DNA from: Arenicola marina
Lineage: Eukaryota; Annelida; Polychaeta; Arenicolidae
Reading direction: 5' to 3'
Assembly (NCBI GenBank): GCA_964019135.1
Contig: CAXHSH010001423.1
Span: 88,650-152,649 of the forward strand
DNA: 64,000 nucleotides
Under the pieces are notes generated by a model. That model ran no database searches. It was not told the origin of the DNA and worked only from the letters and a program-made list of their open reading frames with translations. Below are positions 8,875-23,100 of the stretch, piece by piece. The position numbers and the translations under genes were made by a program. Each line of letters begins with the position of its first letter. Positions within the stretch are counted from its first letter, which is position 1.

Positions 8875-11800
8875 GCCTGTGGCACCGCCTGTCCCAATGG
8901 CAACCGCAGGGACTTTGGCACCACCGGTCCCAATGCCAACCGCAGGGACTTTGGCACCGCCTGTCCCAATGCCAACCGTAGGGTCTGTGGCATCGCCGGT
9001 CCCAATGCCACCCACAGGGACTGTGGCACCACCGGTCCCAATGCCAACCGCAGGGACTGTGGTACCGCCGGTCCCAATACCAACCGCAGGGCCTGTGGCA
9101 TCGCCGGTCCCAATGCCAACCGCAGTGCCTGTGGCACCGCCTGTCCAAATGCCAACCGCAGGGACTGTGGCATCGCCGGTCCCAATGCCAACCGCTGGGC
9201 CTGTGGCATCGCCGGCCCCAATGCCAACCGCAGGGCCTGTGGCATCGCCGATCCCAATGCCAACCGAAGGGCCTGTTGCACCGCCGGTCCCAATGCCAAA
9301 CGCAGGGCCTGTGGCACCGCCTGTCCCAATGCCAAATGCAGGGCCTGTGGCACCGCCGGTCCCAATGCCAAACGCAGGGCCTGTGGCATCGCCGGTCCCA
9401 ATACCAACCGCAGGGCCTGTGGCATCGCCGGTCCCAATGCCAACCGCAGTGCCTGTGGCACCGCCTGTCCAAATGCCAACCGCAGGGACTGTGGCATCGC
9501 CGGTCCCAATGCCAACCGCAGGGCCTGTGGCACCGCCGGTCCCAATGCCAACCGCAGGGCCTGTGGCATCGCCGGTCCCAATGCCAACCACAGGGCCTGT
9601 CGCACCGCCTGTCCCAATGCCAACCGCAGGGACTGTGGTACCGCCGGTCCCAATACCAACCGCTGGGCCTGTGGCATCGCCGGTCCCAACGCCAACCGCA
9701 GGGCCTGTGGCACCGCCTGTCCGAATGCCAACCGCAGGGACTGTGGCATCGCCGGTCCGAATGCCAACCGCAGGGCCTGTAACACCGCCGGTAGCAATTC
9801 CAACCGCAGGGCCTGTGACACCGCCGGTCCCTATGCCAACCGCAGGGCCTGTGGCATCGCCGGTCCCAATGCCAACCGCAGGGCTTGTGGCATCGCCGGT
9901 CCCAATGCCAACCGCAGGGCCTGTGGCACCGCGGGGCCGAATGTCACCCGCAGGGACTGTCGTACCGCCGGTCCCAATACCAACCGCAGGGCCCGTGGCA
10001 TCGCCGGTCCCAATACCAACCGGAGGGCCTGTGGCATCGCCGGTCCCAATGCCAACCGCAGTGCCTGTGGCACCACCTGTCCAAATGCCAACCGCAGGGA
10101 CTGTGGCATCGCCGGTCCCAATGCCAACCGCTGGGCCTGTGGCATCGCCGGTCCCAATGCCAACCGCAGTGCCTGTGGCACCGCCTGTCAAAATGCCAAC
10201 CGCAGGGACTGTGGTACCGCCGGTCCCAATGCCAACCGCAGGGCCTGTGGCACCGCCGGTCAGAAGGCCAACCGCAGGGCCTGTGGCACCGCCGGTCCCA
10301 ATGCCAACCGCAGGGCCTGTGGCATCGCCGATCCCAATGCCAACCACAGGGCCTGTCGCACCGCCTGTCCCAATGCCAACCGCAGGGACTGTGGTACCGC
10401 CGGTCCCAATACCAACCGCAGGGCCTGTGGCATCGCCGGTCCCAACGCCAACCGCAGGGCCTGTGGCACCGCCTGTCCGAATGCCAACCGCAGGGACTGT
10501 GGCACCGCCGGTCCCAATGCCATCCGCAGGGCCTGTGGCACCGCTGGTCCCAATACCAACCGGAGGGCCTGTGGCATCGCCGGTCCCAATGCCAACCGCA
10601 GTGCCTGTGGCACCACCTGTCCAAATGCCAACCGCAGGGACTGTGGCATCGCCGGTCCCAATGCCAACCGCTGGGCCTGTGGCATCGCCGGTCCCAATGC
10701 CAACCGCAGTGCCTGTGGCACCGCCTGTCCAAATGCCAACCGCAGGGGCTGTGGTACCGCCGGTCCCAATGCCAACCGCAGGGCCTGTGGCACCGCCGGT
10801 CAGAATGCCAACCGCAGGGCCTGTGGCACCGCCGGTCCCAATGCCAACCGCAGGGCCTGTGGCATCGCCGATCCCAATGCCAACCACAGGGCCTGTCGCA
10901 CCGCCTGTCCCAATGCCAACCGCAGGGACTGTGGTACCGCCGGTCCCAATACCAACCGCAGGGCCTGTGGCATCGCCGGTCCCAACGCCAACCGCAGGGC
11001 CTGTGGCACCGCCTGTCCGAATGCCAACCACAGGGACTGTGGCACCGCCGGTCCCAATGCCATCCGCAGGGCCTGTGGCACCGCTGGTCCCAATGCCAAC
11101 CGCAGGGCGTGTGGCATCGGCGTTCCCAATGCCAAACGCAGCCTGTGGCACCGCCGGTCCCAATACCAACCGCAGGGCCTGTGGCATCGCCGGTCCCAAT
11201 GCCAACCGCAGTGCTTGTGGCACCGCCTGTCCGAATGCCAACCGCAGGGCCTGTGGCACCGCCGGTAGCAATTCCAACCGCAGGGCCTGTGACACCGCCG
11301 GTCCCAATGCCAACCGCAGAGCCTGTGGCATCGCCGGTCCCAATGCCAACCGCAGGGCCTGTGACACAGCCGGTCCCAATGCCAACCGCAGGGCCTGTGG
11401 CATCGCCGGTCCCAAAGCCAACTGCAGGGACTTTGGCACCGCCGGTCCCAATGCCAACCGCAGGGCCTGTGGCACCGCCTGTCGAAATACCAACCGCAGG
11501 GCCTGTGGCATCGCCGGTCCCAATGCCAACCACAGGGCCTGTCGCACCGCCTGACCCAATGCCAACCGCCGGGATTGTGGTACCGCCGGTCCCAATACCA
11601 ACCGCAGGGCCTGTGGCATCGCCGGTCCCAACGCCAACCGCAGGGCCTGTGGCACCGCCGGTCCCAAAGCCAACTGCAGGGACTTTGGCACCGCCGGTCC
11701 CAATGCTAACCGCAGGGCCTGTGGCACCGCTGGTCCGAATGCCAACCGTCGGGTCTGTGGCACCGGCGTTCCCACTGCCAACCGCTGGGCCTGTGGCATC

Positions 11801-12693
11801 GCCGGCCCCAATGCCAACCGCAAGGCCTGTGGCATCGCCGATCCCAATGCCAATCGCATGGCCTGTTGCACCGCCTGTCCCAATGCCAACCGTAGAGCCT
11901 GTGGCACCCCTGGTCCCAATGCCAACCACAGGGCCTGTGGCATCGGCGGTCCCAATGCCAACCGCAGGGACTGTGGCACCGCCGGTCCGAATGCCAACCG
12001 CAGGGCCTGTGGCACCGCCGGTAGCAATTCCAACCGCAGGGACTGTGGTACCGCCGGTCCCAATACCAACCGCAGGGCCTGTGGCATCGCCTGTCCCAAT
12101 ACCAACCGCAGGGCCTGTGGCATCGCCGGTCCCAATGCCAAACGCAGTGCCTGTGGCACCGCCGGTCCAAATGTCAACCGCAGGGACTGTGGCATCGCCG
12201 GTCCCAATGCCAACCGCAGGGCCTGTGGCATCGCCAGCCCCAATGCAAACCGCAGGGCCTTTGGCATCGCCGATCCCAATGCCAACCACAGGGCCTGTTG
12301 CACCGCCGGTCCCAATGCCAACCGCAGGGCCTGTTGCACCGCCTGTCCCAATGCCAACTGCAGGGCATGTGGCACCGCCGGTCCCAATGCCAATCACAGG
12401 GCCTGTCGCACCGCCTGTCCCAATCCCAACCGCAGGGACAGTGGTACCGCCGGTCCCAAAACCAACCGCAGGGCCTGTGGCCTCGCCGGTCCCAACGCCA
12501 ACCGCAGGGCCTGTGGCACCGCCTGTCCGAATGCCAACCGCAGGGACTGTGGCACCGCCGGTCCCAATGCCAACCCCAGGGCCTGTGGCACCGCTGGTCC
12601 CAATGCCAACCGCAGGGCGTGTGGCATCGGCGTTCCCAATGCCAACCCCAGGGACTGTGGCACCGCCGGTCCCAATGCCAACCGTAGGGGCCT

Positions 12694-15141
12694 GTGGCAC
12701 CACCGGTCCCAATGCCAACCGCAGGGCCTGTGGCACCGCCGGTCCCAATGCCAACCGGAGGGGCTGTGGCACCGCCTGTCCCAATGCCAACCGTAGGGCC
12801 TGTGGCACCGCTGGTCCCAATGCCAACCACAGGGCCTGTGGCATCGTCGGTCCCAATGCCAACCGCAGGGACTGTGGCACCCCCGGTCCGAATGCCAATC
12901 GCAGGGCCTGTGGCACCGCCGGTAGCAATTCCAACCGCAGGGCCTGTGACACCGCCGGTCCCAATGCCAACCGCAGGGCCTGTGGCATCGCCGGTCCCAA
13001 TGCCAACCGAAAGGCCTGTGACACCGCCGATCCCAATGCCAACCGCAGGGCCTGTGGCATCGCCGGTCCCAAAGCCAACTGCAGGGACTTTGGCACCGCC
13101 GGTCCCAATGCTAACCGCAGGGCCTGTGGCACCGCCTGTCCCAATGCCAACCGTCGGGTCTGTGGCATCTCCGGTCTCAATACCAACCGCTGGGCCTGTG
13201 GCATCGCCGGCCCCAATGCCAACCGCAAGGCCTGTGGCATCGCCGATCCCAATGCCAATCGCATGGCCTGTTGCACCGCCGGTCCCAATGCCAGTCGCAG
13301 GGCCTGTGGCACCGTCTGTCCCAATGCCAACTGCAGGGCCTGTGGCACCGCCGGTCCCAATGCCAAACGCAGGGCCTGTGGCACCACCGGTCCCATACCA
13401 ACCGCAGGGTCTGTGGCATCGCCGGTCGCAATGCCAACCGCAGTGCCTGTGGCACCGCCTGTCCAAATGCCAACCGCAGGGACTGTGGCACCGCCGGTCC
13501 AAATGCCAACCGCAGGGCCTGTGGCACCGCCTGTCCCAATGCCAACCGCAGGGCCTGTGGCACCGCCGCTCCCAATGCCAACCACAGGGCCTGTGGCATC
13601 GCCGGTCCCAATGCCAACCACAGGGCCAGTCGCACCGCCCGTTCTAATGCCAACCGCAGGGACTGTGGTACCGCCGGTCCCAATACCAACCGCAGGGCCT
13701 GTGGCATCGCCGGTCCCAACGCCAACCGCAGGGCCTTTGGCACCGCCTGTCCGAATGCCAACCGCAGGGACTGTGGCACCGCCGGTCCCAATGCCAACCG
13801 CAGGGCCTGTGGCACCGCTGGTCCCAATACTAACCAAAGGGCGTGTGGCATCGGCGTTCCCAATGCCAACCGCAGGGACTGTGGCACCGCCGGTCCCAAT
13901 GCCAACGGTAGGGGCCTATGGCACCACCGGTCCCAATGCCAACCGCAGGGCCTGTGGCACCGCCGGTCCCAATGCCAACCGGAGGGGCTGTGGCACCGCC
14001 TGTCCCAATGCCAACCGTAGGGCCTGTGGCACCGCTGGTCCCAATGCCGACCACAGGGCCTGTGGCATCGTCGGTCCCAATGCCAACCGCAGGGACTGTG
14101 GCACCCCCGGTCCGAATGCCAATCGCAGGGCCTGTGGCACCGCCGGTAGCAATTCCAACCGCAGGGCCTGTGACACCGCCGGTCCCAATGCCAACCGCAG
14201 GGCCTGTGGCATCGCCGGTCCCAATGCCAACCGAAAGGCCTGTGACACCGCCGATCCCAATGCCAACCGCAGGGCCTGTGGCATCGCCGGTCCCAAAGCC
14301 AACTGCAGGGACTTTGGCACCGCCGGTCCCAATGCTAACCGCAGGGCCTGTGGCACCGCCTGTCCCAATGCCAACCGTCGGGTCTGTGGCATCTCCGGTC
14401 TCAATACCAACCGCTGGGCCTGTGGCATCGCCGGCCCCAATGCCAACCGCAAGGCCTGTGGCATCGCCGATCCCAATGCCAATCGCATGGCCTGTTGCAC
14501 CGCCGGTCCCAATGCCAGTCGCAGGGCCTGTGGCACCGTCTGTCCCAATGCCAACTGCAGGGCCTGTGGCACCGCCGGTCCCAATGCCAAACGCAGGGCC
14601 TGTGGCACCACCGGTCCCATACCAACCGCAGGGTCTGTGGCATCGCCGGTCGCAATGCCAACCGCAGTGCCTGTGGCACCGCCTGTCCAAATGCCAACCG
14701 CAGGGACTGTGGCACCGCCGGTCCAAATGCCAACCGCAGGGCCTGTGGCACCGCCTGTCCCAATGCCAACCGCAGGGCCTGTGGCACCGCCGCTCCCAAT
14801 GCCAACCACAGGGCCTGTGGCATCGCCGGTCCCAATGCCAACCACAGGGCCAGTCGCACCGCCCGTTCTAATGCCAACCGCAGGGACTGTGGTACCGCCG
14901 GTCCCAATACCAACCGCAGGGCCTGTGGCATCGCCGGTCCCAACGCCAACCGCAGGGCCTTTGGCACCGCCTGTCCGAATGCCAACCGCAGGGACTGTGG
15001 CACCGCCGGTCCCAATGCCAACCGCAGGGCCTGTGGCACCGCTGGTCCCAATACTAACCAAAGGGCGTGTGGCATCGGCGTTCCCAATGCCAACCGCAGG
15101 GACTGTGGCACCGCCGGTCCCAATGCCAACGGTAGGGGCCT
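12694..15141. repeat. 1,224-bp tandem higher-order repeat, two copies
   Basis: Blocks 12694-13917 and 13918-15141 (34 monomers each) are almost identical, with an exact offset of 1,224 bases. They share the marker unit CCGTAGGGGCC or CGGTAGGGGCC, the GTCCCATACCAACC one-base deletion (13393 and 14617) and the GGTAGCAATTCC units. A third block start at 15142 keeps the same spacing before diverging. Confidence 0.85.
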
Positions 15142-17120
15142 ATGGCACCACCGGTCCCAATGCCAACCGCAGGGCCTGTGGCACCGCCGGTCCCAATGCC
15201 AACCGGAGGGGCTGTGGCACCGCCTGTCCCAATGCCAACCGTAGGGCCTGTGGCACCGCTGGTCACAATGCCAACCACAGGGCCTGTGGCATCGGCGGTC
15301 CCAATGCCAACCGCAGGGACTGTGGCACCGCCGGTCCGAATGCCAACCGCAGGGCCTGTGGCACCGCCGATAGCAATTCCAAACGCAGGGCCTGTGACAC
15401 CGCCGGTCCCAATGTCAACCGCAGGGCCTGTGGCATCGCCGGTCCCAATGCCAACCGCAGGGCCTGTGACACCGCCGGTCCCAATGCCAACCGCAGGGCC
15501 TGTGGCATCGCCGGTCCCAAAGCCAACTGCAGGGCCTGTGGCACCGCCTGTCCCAACACCAACCGCCGGGTCTGTGGCATCGCCGGTCCCAATGCCAAAC
15601 GCAGGGACTGTGGCACCGCCGATCCCAATGCCAACCGCAGGGCCTGTGGCACCGCCGGTCCCAATGCCAACGTCAGGGCCTGTGGCACCGCCGGTCCGAA
15701 TGCCAACCACAAGGCCTGTGGCACCGCCGGTCCCAATTCTAAACACAGGGCCTGTGACACCGCCGGTCCCAATGCCAACCGCAGGGCTTGTGGCATCGCC
15801 GGTCCCAAAGCCAACCGCAGGGCCTGTGGCACCGCCGGTCCCAATGCCAACCGCAGGGCCTGTGGCACCGCCTGTCCCAATGCCAACCGCAGGGTCTGTG
15901 GCATCGCCGGTCCCAATGCGAACCGCACGGACTGTGGCACCGCCGGTCCCAATGCCAACCGCAGGGCATGTTACATCGCCGGTCCCAATGCCAACCGCAG
16001 GGCCTGTGGCCCCGCCGGTCCCAATGCCAAACGCAGGGCCTGTGGCACCGCCGGTCCCAATGCCAACCGCAGGGCATGTGCCATCGTCGGTCCCAATGGC
16101 AAATGCAAGGACTGTGGCACCGCCGGTCCCAATACCAACCGCAGGGCGTGTGGCATCGGCGTTCCCAATGCCAACCGCAGGGACTGTAGCTCCGCCGGTC
16201 CCAATGCCAACCGTAGGGGCCTATGGCACCACCGGTCCCAATGCCAACCGCAGGGCCTGTGGCACCGCCGGTCCCAATGCCAACCGGAGGGGCTGTGGCA
16301 CCGCCTGTCCCAATGCCAACCGTAGGGCCTGTGGCACCGCTGGTCCCAATGCCATCCACAGGGCCTGTGGCATCGGCGGTCCCAATGCCAACCGCAGGGA
16401 CTGTGGCACCGCCGGTCCGAATGCCAACCGCAGGGCCTGTGGCCCCGCCGGTAGCAATTCCAACCGCAGGGCCTGTGGCACCGCCTGCCCAATGCCAACC
16501 GCAGGAACTGTGGCACCGCCGGCCCCAATGCCAACCGCAGGGCCTGTGGCACCGCCGGTCCCAATGCCAACCGCAGGGCCTGTGGCATCGGCGGTCCCAA
16601 TGCCAACCGCAGGGCCTGTCGCATCGCCGGTCCCAATGCCAACCGCAGCGCCTGTGACACCACCGGTCCCAATGCCAACCGCAGGGCTTGTGGCATCGCC
16701 GGCCCCAAAGCCAACCGCAGGGCCTGTGGCACCGCCTGTCCCAATGCCAACCGCAGGGCCTGCGGCCCCGCCGGTCCCAATGCAAATCACAGGGCCTGTC
16801 GCACCGCCTGTCCGAATGCCAACCGCAGGGACTGTGGCACCGCCGGTCCCAATGCCAACCCCAGGGCCTGTGGCACCGCTGGTCCCAATGCCAACCGCAG
16901 GGTGTGTGGCATCGGCGTTCCCAATGCCAACCGCAGGGATTGTGGCACCGCCGGTCCCAATGCCAACCGTAGGGGCCTGTGGCACCACCGGTCCCAATGC
17001 CAACCGCAGGGCCTGTGGCACCGCCGGTCCCAATGCCAACCGGAGGGGCTGTGGCACCGCCTGTCCCAATGCCAACCGTAGGGCCTGTGTCACCGCTGGT
17101 CCCAATGCCAACCACAGGGC

Positions 17121-20100
17121 CTATGGCAGCGCCGGTCCCAATGCCAACAGCAGGGACTGTGGCACCGCCGGCCCCAATGCCAACCGCAGGGCCTGTGGCA
17201 CCGCCGGTCCCAATGCCAACCGCAGGGCCTGTGGCATCGGCGGTCCCAATGCCAACCGCAGGGCCTGTCGCAACGCCGGTCCGAATGCCAACCACAAGGC
17301 CTGTGGCACCGCCGGTCCCAATTCCAACCACAGGGCCTGTGACACCGCCGGTCCCAATGCCAACCGCAGGGCCTGTGGCATCGCCGGTCCCAATGTCAAC
17401 CGCAGGGCCTGTGACACCACCGGTCCCAATGCCAACCGCAGGGCTTGTGGCATCGCCGGCCCCAAAGCCAACCGCAGGGCCTGTGGCACCGCCTGTCCCA
17501 ATGCCAACCGCAGGGCCTGCGGCCCCGCCGGTCCCAATGCAAATCACAGGGCCTGTCGCACCGCCTGTCCGAATGCCAACCGCAGGGACTGTGGCACCGC
17601 CGGTCCCAATGCCAACCCCAGGGCCTGTGGCACCGCTGGTCCCAATGCCAACCGCAGGGTGTGTGGCATCGGCGTTCCCAATGCCAACCGCAGGGATTGT
17701 GGCACCGCCGGTCCCAATGCCAACCGTAGGGGCCTGTGGCACCACCGGTCCCAATGCCAACCGCAGGGCCTGTGGCACCGCCGGTCCCAATGCCAACCGG
17801 AGGGGCTGTGGCACCGCCTGTCCCAATGCCAACCGTAGGGCCTGTGGCACCGCTGGTCCCAATGCCAACCACAGGGCCTGTGGCATCGTCGGTCCCAATG
17901 CCAACCGCAGGGACTGTGCCACCGCCGGTCCGAATGCCAACCGCAGGGTCTGTGGCACCGCCGGTCCCAATGCCAACCGGAGGGGCTGTGGCACCGCCTG
18001 TCCCAATGCCAACCGCAGGGCCTGTTGCACCGCTGGTCCCAATGCCAACCACAGGGCCTGTGGCATCGGCGGTCCCAATGCCAGCCGCAGGGACTGTGGC
18101 ACCGCCGGTCCGAATGCCAACCGCAGGGCCTGTGGCACCGCCGCTCCCAATGCCAACCGCAGGGCCTGTGGCACCGCCGCTCCCAATGCCAACCGCAGGG
18201 CCTGTGGCATCGGCGGTCCCAATGCCAACCACAGGGCCTGTCGCACCGCCTGTCCTAATGCCAACCGCAGGGACTGTGGTACCGCCGGTCCCAATACCAA
18301 CCGCCGGGCCTGTGGCATCGCCGGTCCCAACGCCAACCGCAGGGCCTGTGGCACCGCCTGTCCGAATGCCAACCGCAGGGACTGTGGCACCGCCGGTCCC
18401 AATGCCAACCGCAGGGCTTGTGTCACCGCTGGTCCCAATGCCAACCGCAGGGCGTGTGACATCGGCGTTCCCAATGCCAACCGCAGGGAATGTGGCACCG
18501 CCGGTCCCAGTGCCAACCGTAGGGGCCTATGGCACCACCGGTCCCAATGCCAACCGCAGGGCCTGTGGCACCGCCGGTCCCAATGCCAACCAGAGGGGCT
18601 GTGGCACCGCCTGTCCCAATGCCAACCGTAGGGCCTGTTGCACCGCTGGTCCCAATGCCAACCACAGGGCCTGTGGCATCGTCGGTCCCAATGCCAGCCG
18701 CAGGGACTGTGGCACCGCCGGTCCGAATGCCAACCGCAGGGCCTGTGGCACCGCCGGTAGCAATTCCAACCGCAGGGCCTGTGACACCTCCGGTCCCAAT
18801 GCCAACCGCAGGGCCTGTGGCATCGCCGGTCCCAATGCCAACCGCAGGGCCTGTGACACCGCCGGTCCCAATGCCAACCGCAGGGCCTGTGACACCGCCG
18901 GTCCCAATGCCAACCCCAGGGCCTGTGGCACCGCCTGTCCCAACGCCAACCGCCGGGTCTGTGGCATCGCCGGTCCCAATGCCAACCGCAGGGCCTGTGG
19001 CTGGCCGGTCCCAATGCCAACCGCAGGGCCTGTGGCACCGCCTGTCCAAATGCCAATCGCAGGGACTGTGGTGCCGTTGGTCCCAATGCCAACCGCAGGG
19101 CCTGTGGCACCGCTGGTCCCAATGCCAACCGCAGGGCCTGTGGCACCGCCGGTCCCAATGCCAACCGGAGGGGCTGTGGCACCGCTGTCCCAATGCCAAC
19201 CGTAGGGCCTGTGGCACCGCTGGTCCCAATGCCAACCACAGGGCCTGTGGCATCGGCGGTCCCAATGCCAACCGCAGGGACTGGGGCACCGCCGGTCCGA
19301 ATGCCAACCGCAGGGCCTGTAACACCGCCGGTAGCAATTCCAACCGCAGGGCCTGTGACACCGCCGGTCCCTATGCCAACCGCAGGGCCTGTGGCATCGC
19401 CGGTCCCAATGCCAACCGCAGGGCTTGTGGCATCGCCGGTCCCAATGCCAACCGCTGGGCCTGTGACACCGCCGGGCCGAATGTCAACCGCAGGGACTGT
19501 GGTACCGCCGGTCCCAATACCAACCGCAGGGCCTGTGGCATCGCCGGTCCCAATACCAACCGGAGGGCCTGTGGCATCGCCGGTCCCAATGCCAACCGCA
19601 GTGCCTGTGGCACCACCTGTCCAAATGCCAACCGCAGGGACTGTGGCATCGCCGGTCCCAATGCCAACCGCTGGGCCTGTGGCATCGCCGGTCCCAATGC
19701 CAACCGCAGTGCCTGTGGCACCGCCTGTCCAAATGCCAACCGCAGGGACTGTGGTACCGCCGGTCCCAATGCCAACCGCAGGGCCTGTGGCACCGCCGGT
19801 CAGAAGGCCAACCGCAGGGCCTGTGGCACCGCCGGTCCCAATGCCAACCGCAGGGCCTGTGGCATCGCCGATCCCAATGCCAACCACAGGGCCTGTCGCA
19901 CCGCCTGTCCCAATGCCAACCGCAGGGACTGTGGTACCGCCGGTCCCAATACCAACCGCAGGGCCTGTGGCATCGCCGGTCCCAACGCCAACCGCAGGGC
20001 CTGTGGCACCGCCTGTCCGAATGCCAACCGCAGGGACTGTGGCACCGCCGGTCCCAATGCCATCCGCAGGGCCTGTGGCACCGCTGGTCCCAATACCAAC

Positions 20101-23100
20101 CGGAGGGCCTGTGGCATCGCCGGTCCCAATGCCAACCGCAGTGCCTGTGGCACCACCTGTCCAAATGCCAACCGCAGGGACTGTGGCATCGCCGGTCCCA
20201 ATGCCAACCGCTGGGCCTGTGGCATCGCCGGTCCCAATGCCAACCGCAGTGCCTGTGGCACAGCCTGTCCAAATGCCAACCGCAGGGGCTGTGGTACCGC
20301 CGGTCCCAATGCCAACCGCAGGGCCTGTGGCACCGCCGGTCAGAATGCCAACCACAGGGCCTGTGGCACCGCCGGTCCCAATGCCAACCGCAGGGCCTGT
20401 GGCATCGCCGATCCCAATGCCAACCACAGGGCCTGTCGCATCGCCTGTCCCAATGCCAACCGCAGGGACTGTGGTACCGCCGGTCCCAATACCAACCGCA
20501 GGGCCTGTAACACCGCCGGTAGCAATTCCAACCGCAGGGCCTGTGGCACCGCCGGTCCCAATGCCAACCGCAGGGCCTGTGGCATCGCCGATCCCAATGC
20601 CAACCACAGGGCCTGTCGCATCGCCTGTCCCAATGCCAACCGCAGGGACTGTGGTACCGCCGGTCCCAATACCAACCGCAGGGCCTGTAACACCGCCGGT
20701 AGCAATTCCAACCGCAGGGCCTGTGACACCGCCGGTCCCTATGCCAACCGCAGGGCCTGTGGCATCGCCGGTCCCAATGCCAACCGCAGGGCTTGTGGCA
20801 TCGCCGGTCCCAATGCCAACCCCAGGGCCTGTGGCACCGCCGGGCCGAATGTCAACCGCAGGGACTGTGGTACCGCCGGTCCCAATACCAACCGCAGGGC
20901 CTGTGGCACCGCCTGTCCGAATGCCAACCGCAGGGACTGTGGCACCGCCGGTCCCAATGCCAACCCCAGGGCCTGTGGCACCGCTGGTCCCAATGCCAAC
21001 CGCAGGGCGTGTGGCATCGGCGTTCCCAATGCCAACCCCAGGGACTGTGGCACCGCCGGTCCCAATGCCAACCGTAGGGGCCTGTGGCACCACCGGTCCC
21101 AATGCCAACCGCAGGGCCTGTGGCACCGCCGGTCCCAATGCCAACCGGAGGGGCTGTGGCACCGCCTGTCCCAATGCCAACCGTAGGGCCTGTGGCACCG
21201 CTGGTCCCAATGCCAACCACAGGGCCTGTGGCATCGTCGGTCCCAATGCCAACCGCAGGGACTGTGGCACCCCCGGTCCGAATGCCAACCGCAGGGCCTG
21301 TGGCACCGCCGGTAGCAATTCCAACCGCAGGGCCTGTGACACCGCCGGTCCCAATGCCAACCGCAGGGCCTGTGGCATCGTCGGTCCCAATGCCAACCGA
21401 AAGGCCTGTGACACCGCCGATCCCAATGCCAACCGCAGGGCCTGTGGCATCGCCGGTCCCAAAGCCAACTGCAGGGACTTTGGCACCGCCGGTCCCAATG
21501 CTAACCGCAGGGCCTGTGGCACCGCCTGTCCCAATGCCAACCGTCGGGTCTGTGGCATCTCCGGTCTCAATACCAACCGCTGGGCCTGTGGCATCGCCGG
21601 CCCCAATGCCAACCGCAAGGCCTGTGGCATCGCCGATCCCAATGCCAATCGCATGGCCTGTTGCACCGCCGGTCCCAATGCCAGTCGCAGGGCCTGTGGC
21701 ACCGTCTGTCCCAATGCCAACTGCAGGGCCTGTGGCAACGCCGGTCCCAATGCCAACCGCAGTGCCTGTGGCACCGCCTGTCCAAATGCCAATCGCAGGG
21801 ACTGTGGTACCGCCGGTCCCAATGCCAACCGCAGGGCCTGTGGCACCGCCGGTCCCAATGCCAACCGCAGGGCCTGTGGCACCGCCGGTCCCAATGCCAA
21901 CCGGAGGGGCTGTGGCACCGCTGTCCCAATGCCAACCGTAGGGCCTGTGGCACCGCTGGTCCCAATGCCAACCACAGGGCCTGTGGCATCGGCGGTCCCA
22001 ATGCCAACCGCAGGGACTGGGGCACCGCCGGTCCGAATGCCAACCGCAGGGCCTGTAACACCGCCGGTAGCAATTCCAACCGCAGGGCCTGTGACACCGC
22101 CGGTCCCTATGCCAACCGCAGGGCCTGTGGCATCGCCGGTCCCAATGCCAACCGCAGGGCTTGTGGCATCGCCGGTCCCAATGCCAACCGCAGGGCCTGT
22201 GGCACCGCCGGGCCGAATGTCAACCGCAGGGACTGTGGTACCGCCGGTCCCAATACCAACCGCAGGGCCTGTGGCATCGCCGGTCCCAATGCCAAACGCA
22301 GGGCCTGTGGCCCCGCCGGTCCAAATGCCAAACGCAGGGCCTGTGGCACCGCCGGTCCCAATGCCAACCGCAGGGCATGTGCCATCGCCGGTCCCAATGG
22401 CAAATGCAAGGACTGTGGCACCGCCGGTCCCAATACCAACCGCAGGGCGTGTGGCATCGGCGTTCCCAATGCCAACCGCAGGGACTGTAGCTCCGCCGGT
22501 CCCAATGCCAACCGTAGGGGCCTATGGCACCACCGGTCCCAATGCCAACCGCTGGGCCTGTGGCACCGCCGGTCCCAATGCCAACCGGAGGGGCTGTGGC
22601 ACCGCCGGTCCCAATGCCAACCGTAGGGCCTGTGGCACCGCTGGTCCCAATGCCATCCACAGGGCCTGTGGCATCGGCGGTCCCAATGCCAACCGCAGGG
22701 ACTGTGGCACCGCCGGTCCGAATGCCAACCGCAGGGCCTGTGGCCCCGCCGGTAGCAAATCCAACCGCAGGGCCTGTGGCACCGCCTGTCCCAATGCCAA
22801 CCGCAGGGCCTGTGGCACCGCCTGTCCCAATGCCAACCGCTGGGTCTATGGCAGCGCCGGTCCCAATGCCAACAGCAGGGACTGTGGCACCGCCGGCCCC
22901 AATGCCAACCGCAGGGCCTGTGGCACCGCCGGTCCCAATGCCAACCGCAGGGCCTGTGGCATCGGCGGTCCCAATGCCAACCGCAGGGCCTGTCGCAACG
23001 CCGGTCCGAATGCCAACCACAAGGCCTGTGGCACCGCCGGTCCCAATTCCAACCACAGGGCCTGTGACACCGCCGGTCCCAATGCCAACCGCAGGGCCTG

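Noticed and set aside
8843-11554. Plus open frame starting in unique DNA (MRSRIVISDSMPVAPP...) that might be a real proline-rich protein
   Set aside because: Only about ten codons lie outside the array, with no signal peptide, promoter or splice evidence, and the frame breaks within the repeats at an indel.
8821-12393. 1,190-codon minus open frame and its many companions across 8.8-62.2 kb
   Set aside because: They are six-frame readings of the same 36-bp tandem repeat. Openness on both strands, frame switching at indels, and starts at repeated ATG-containing variant units (CCTATGGCACC) show they are not genes.
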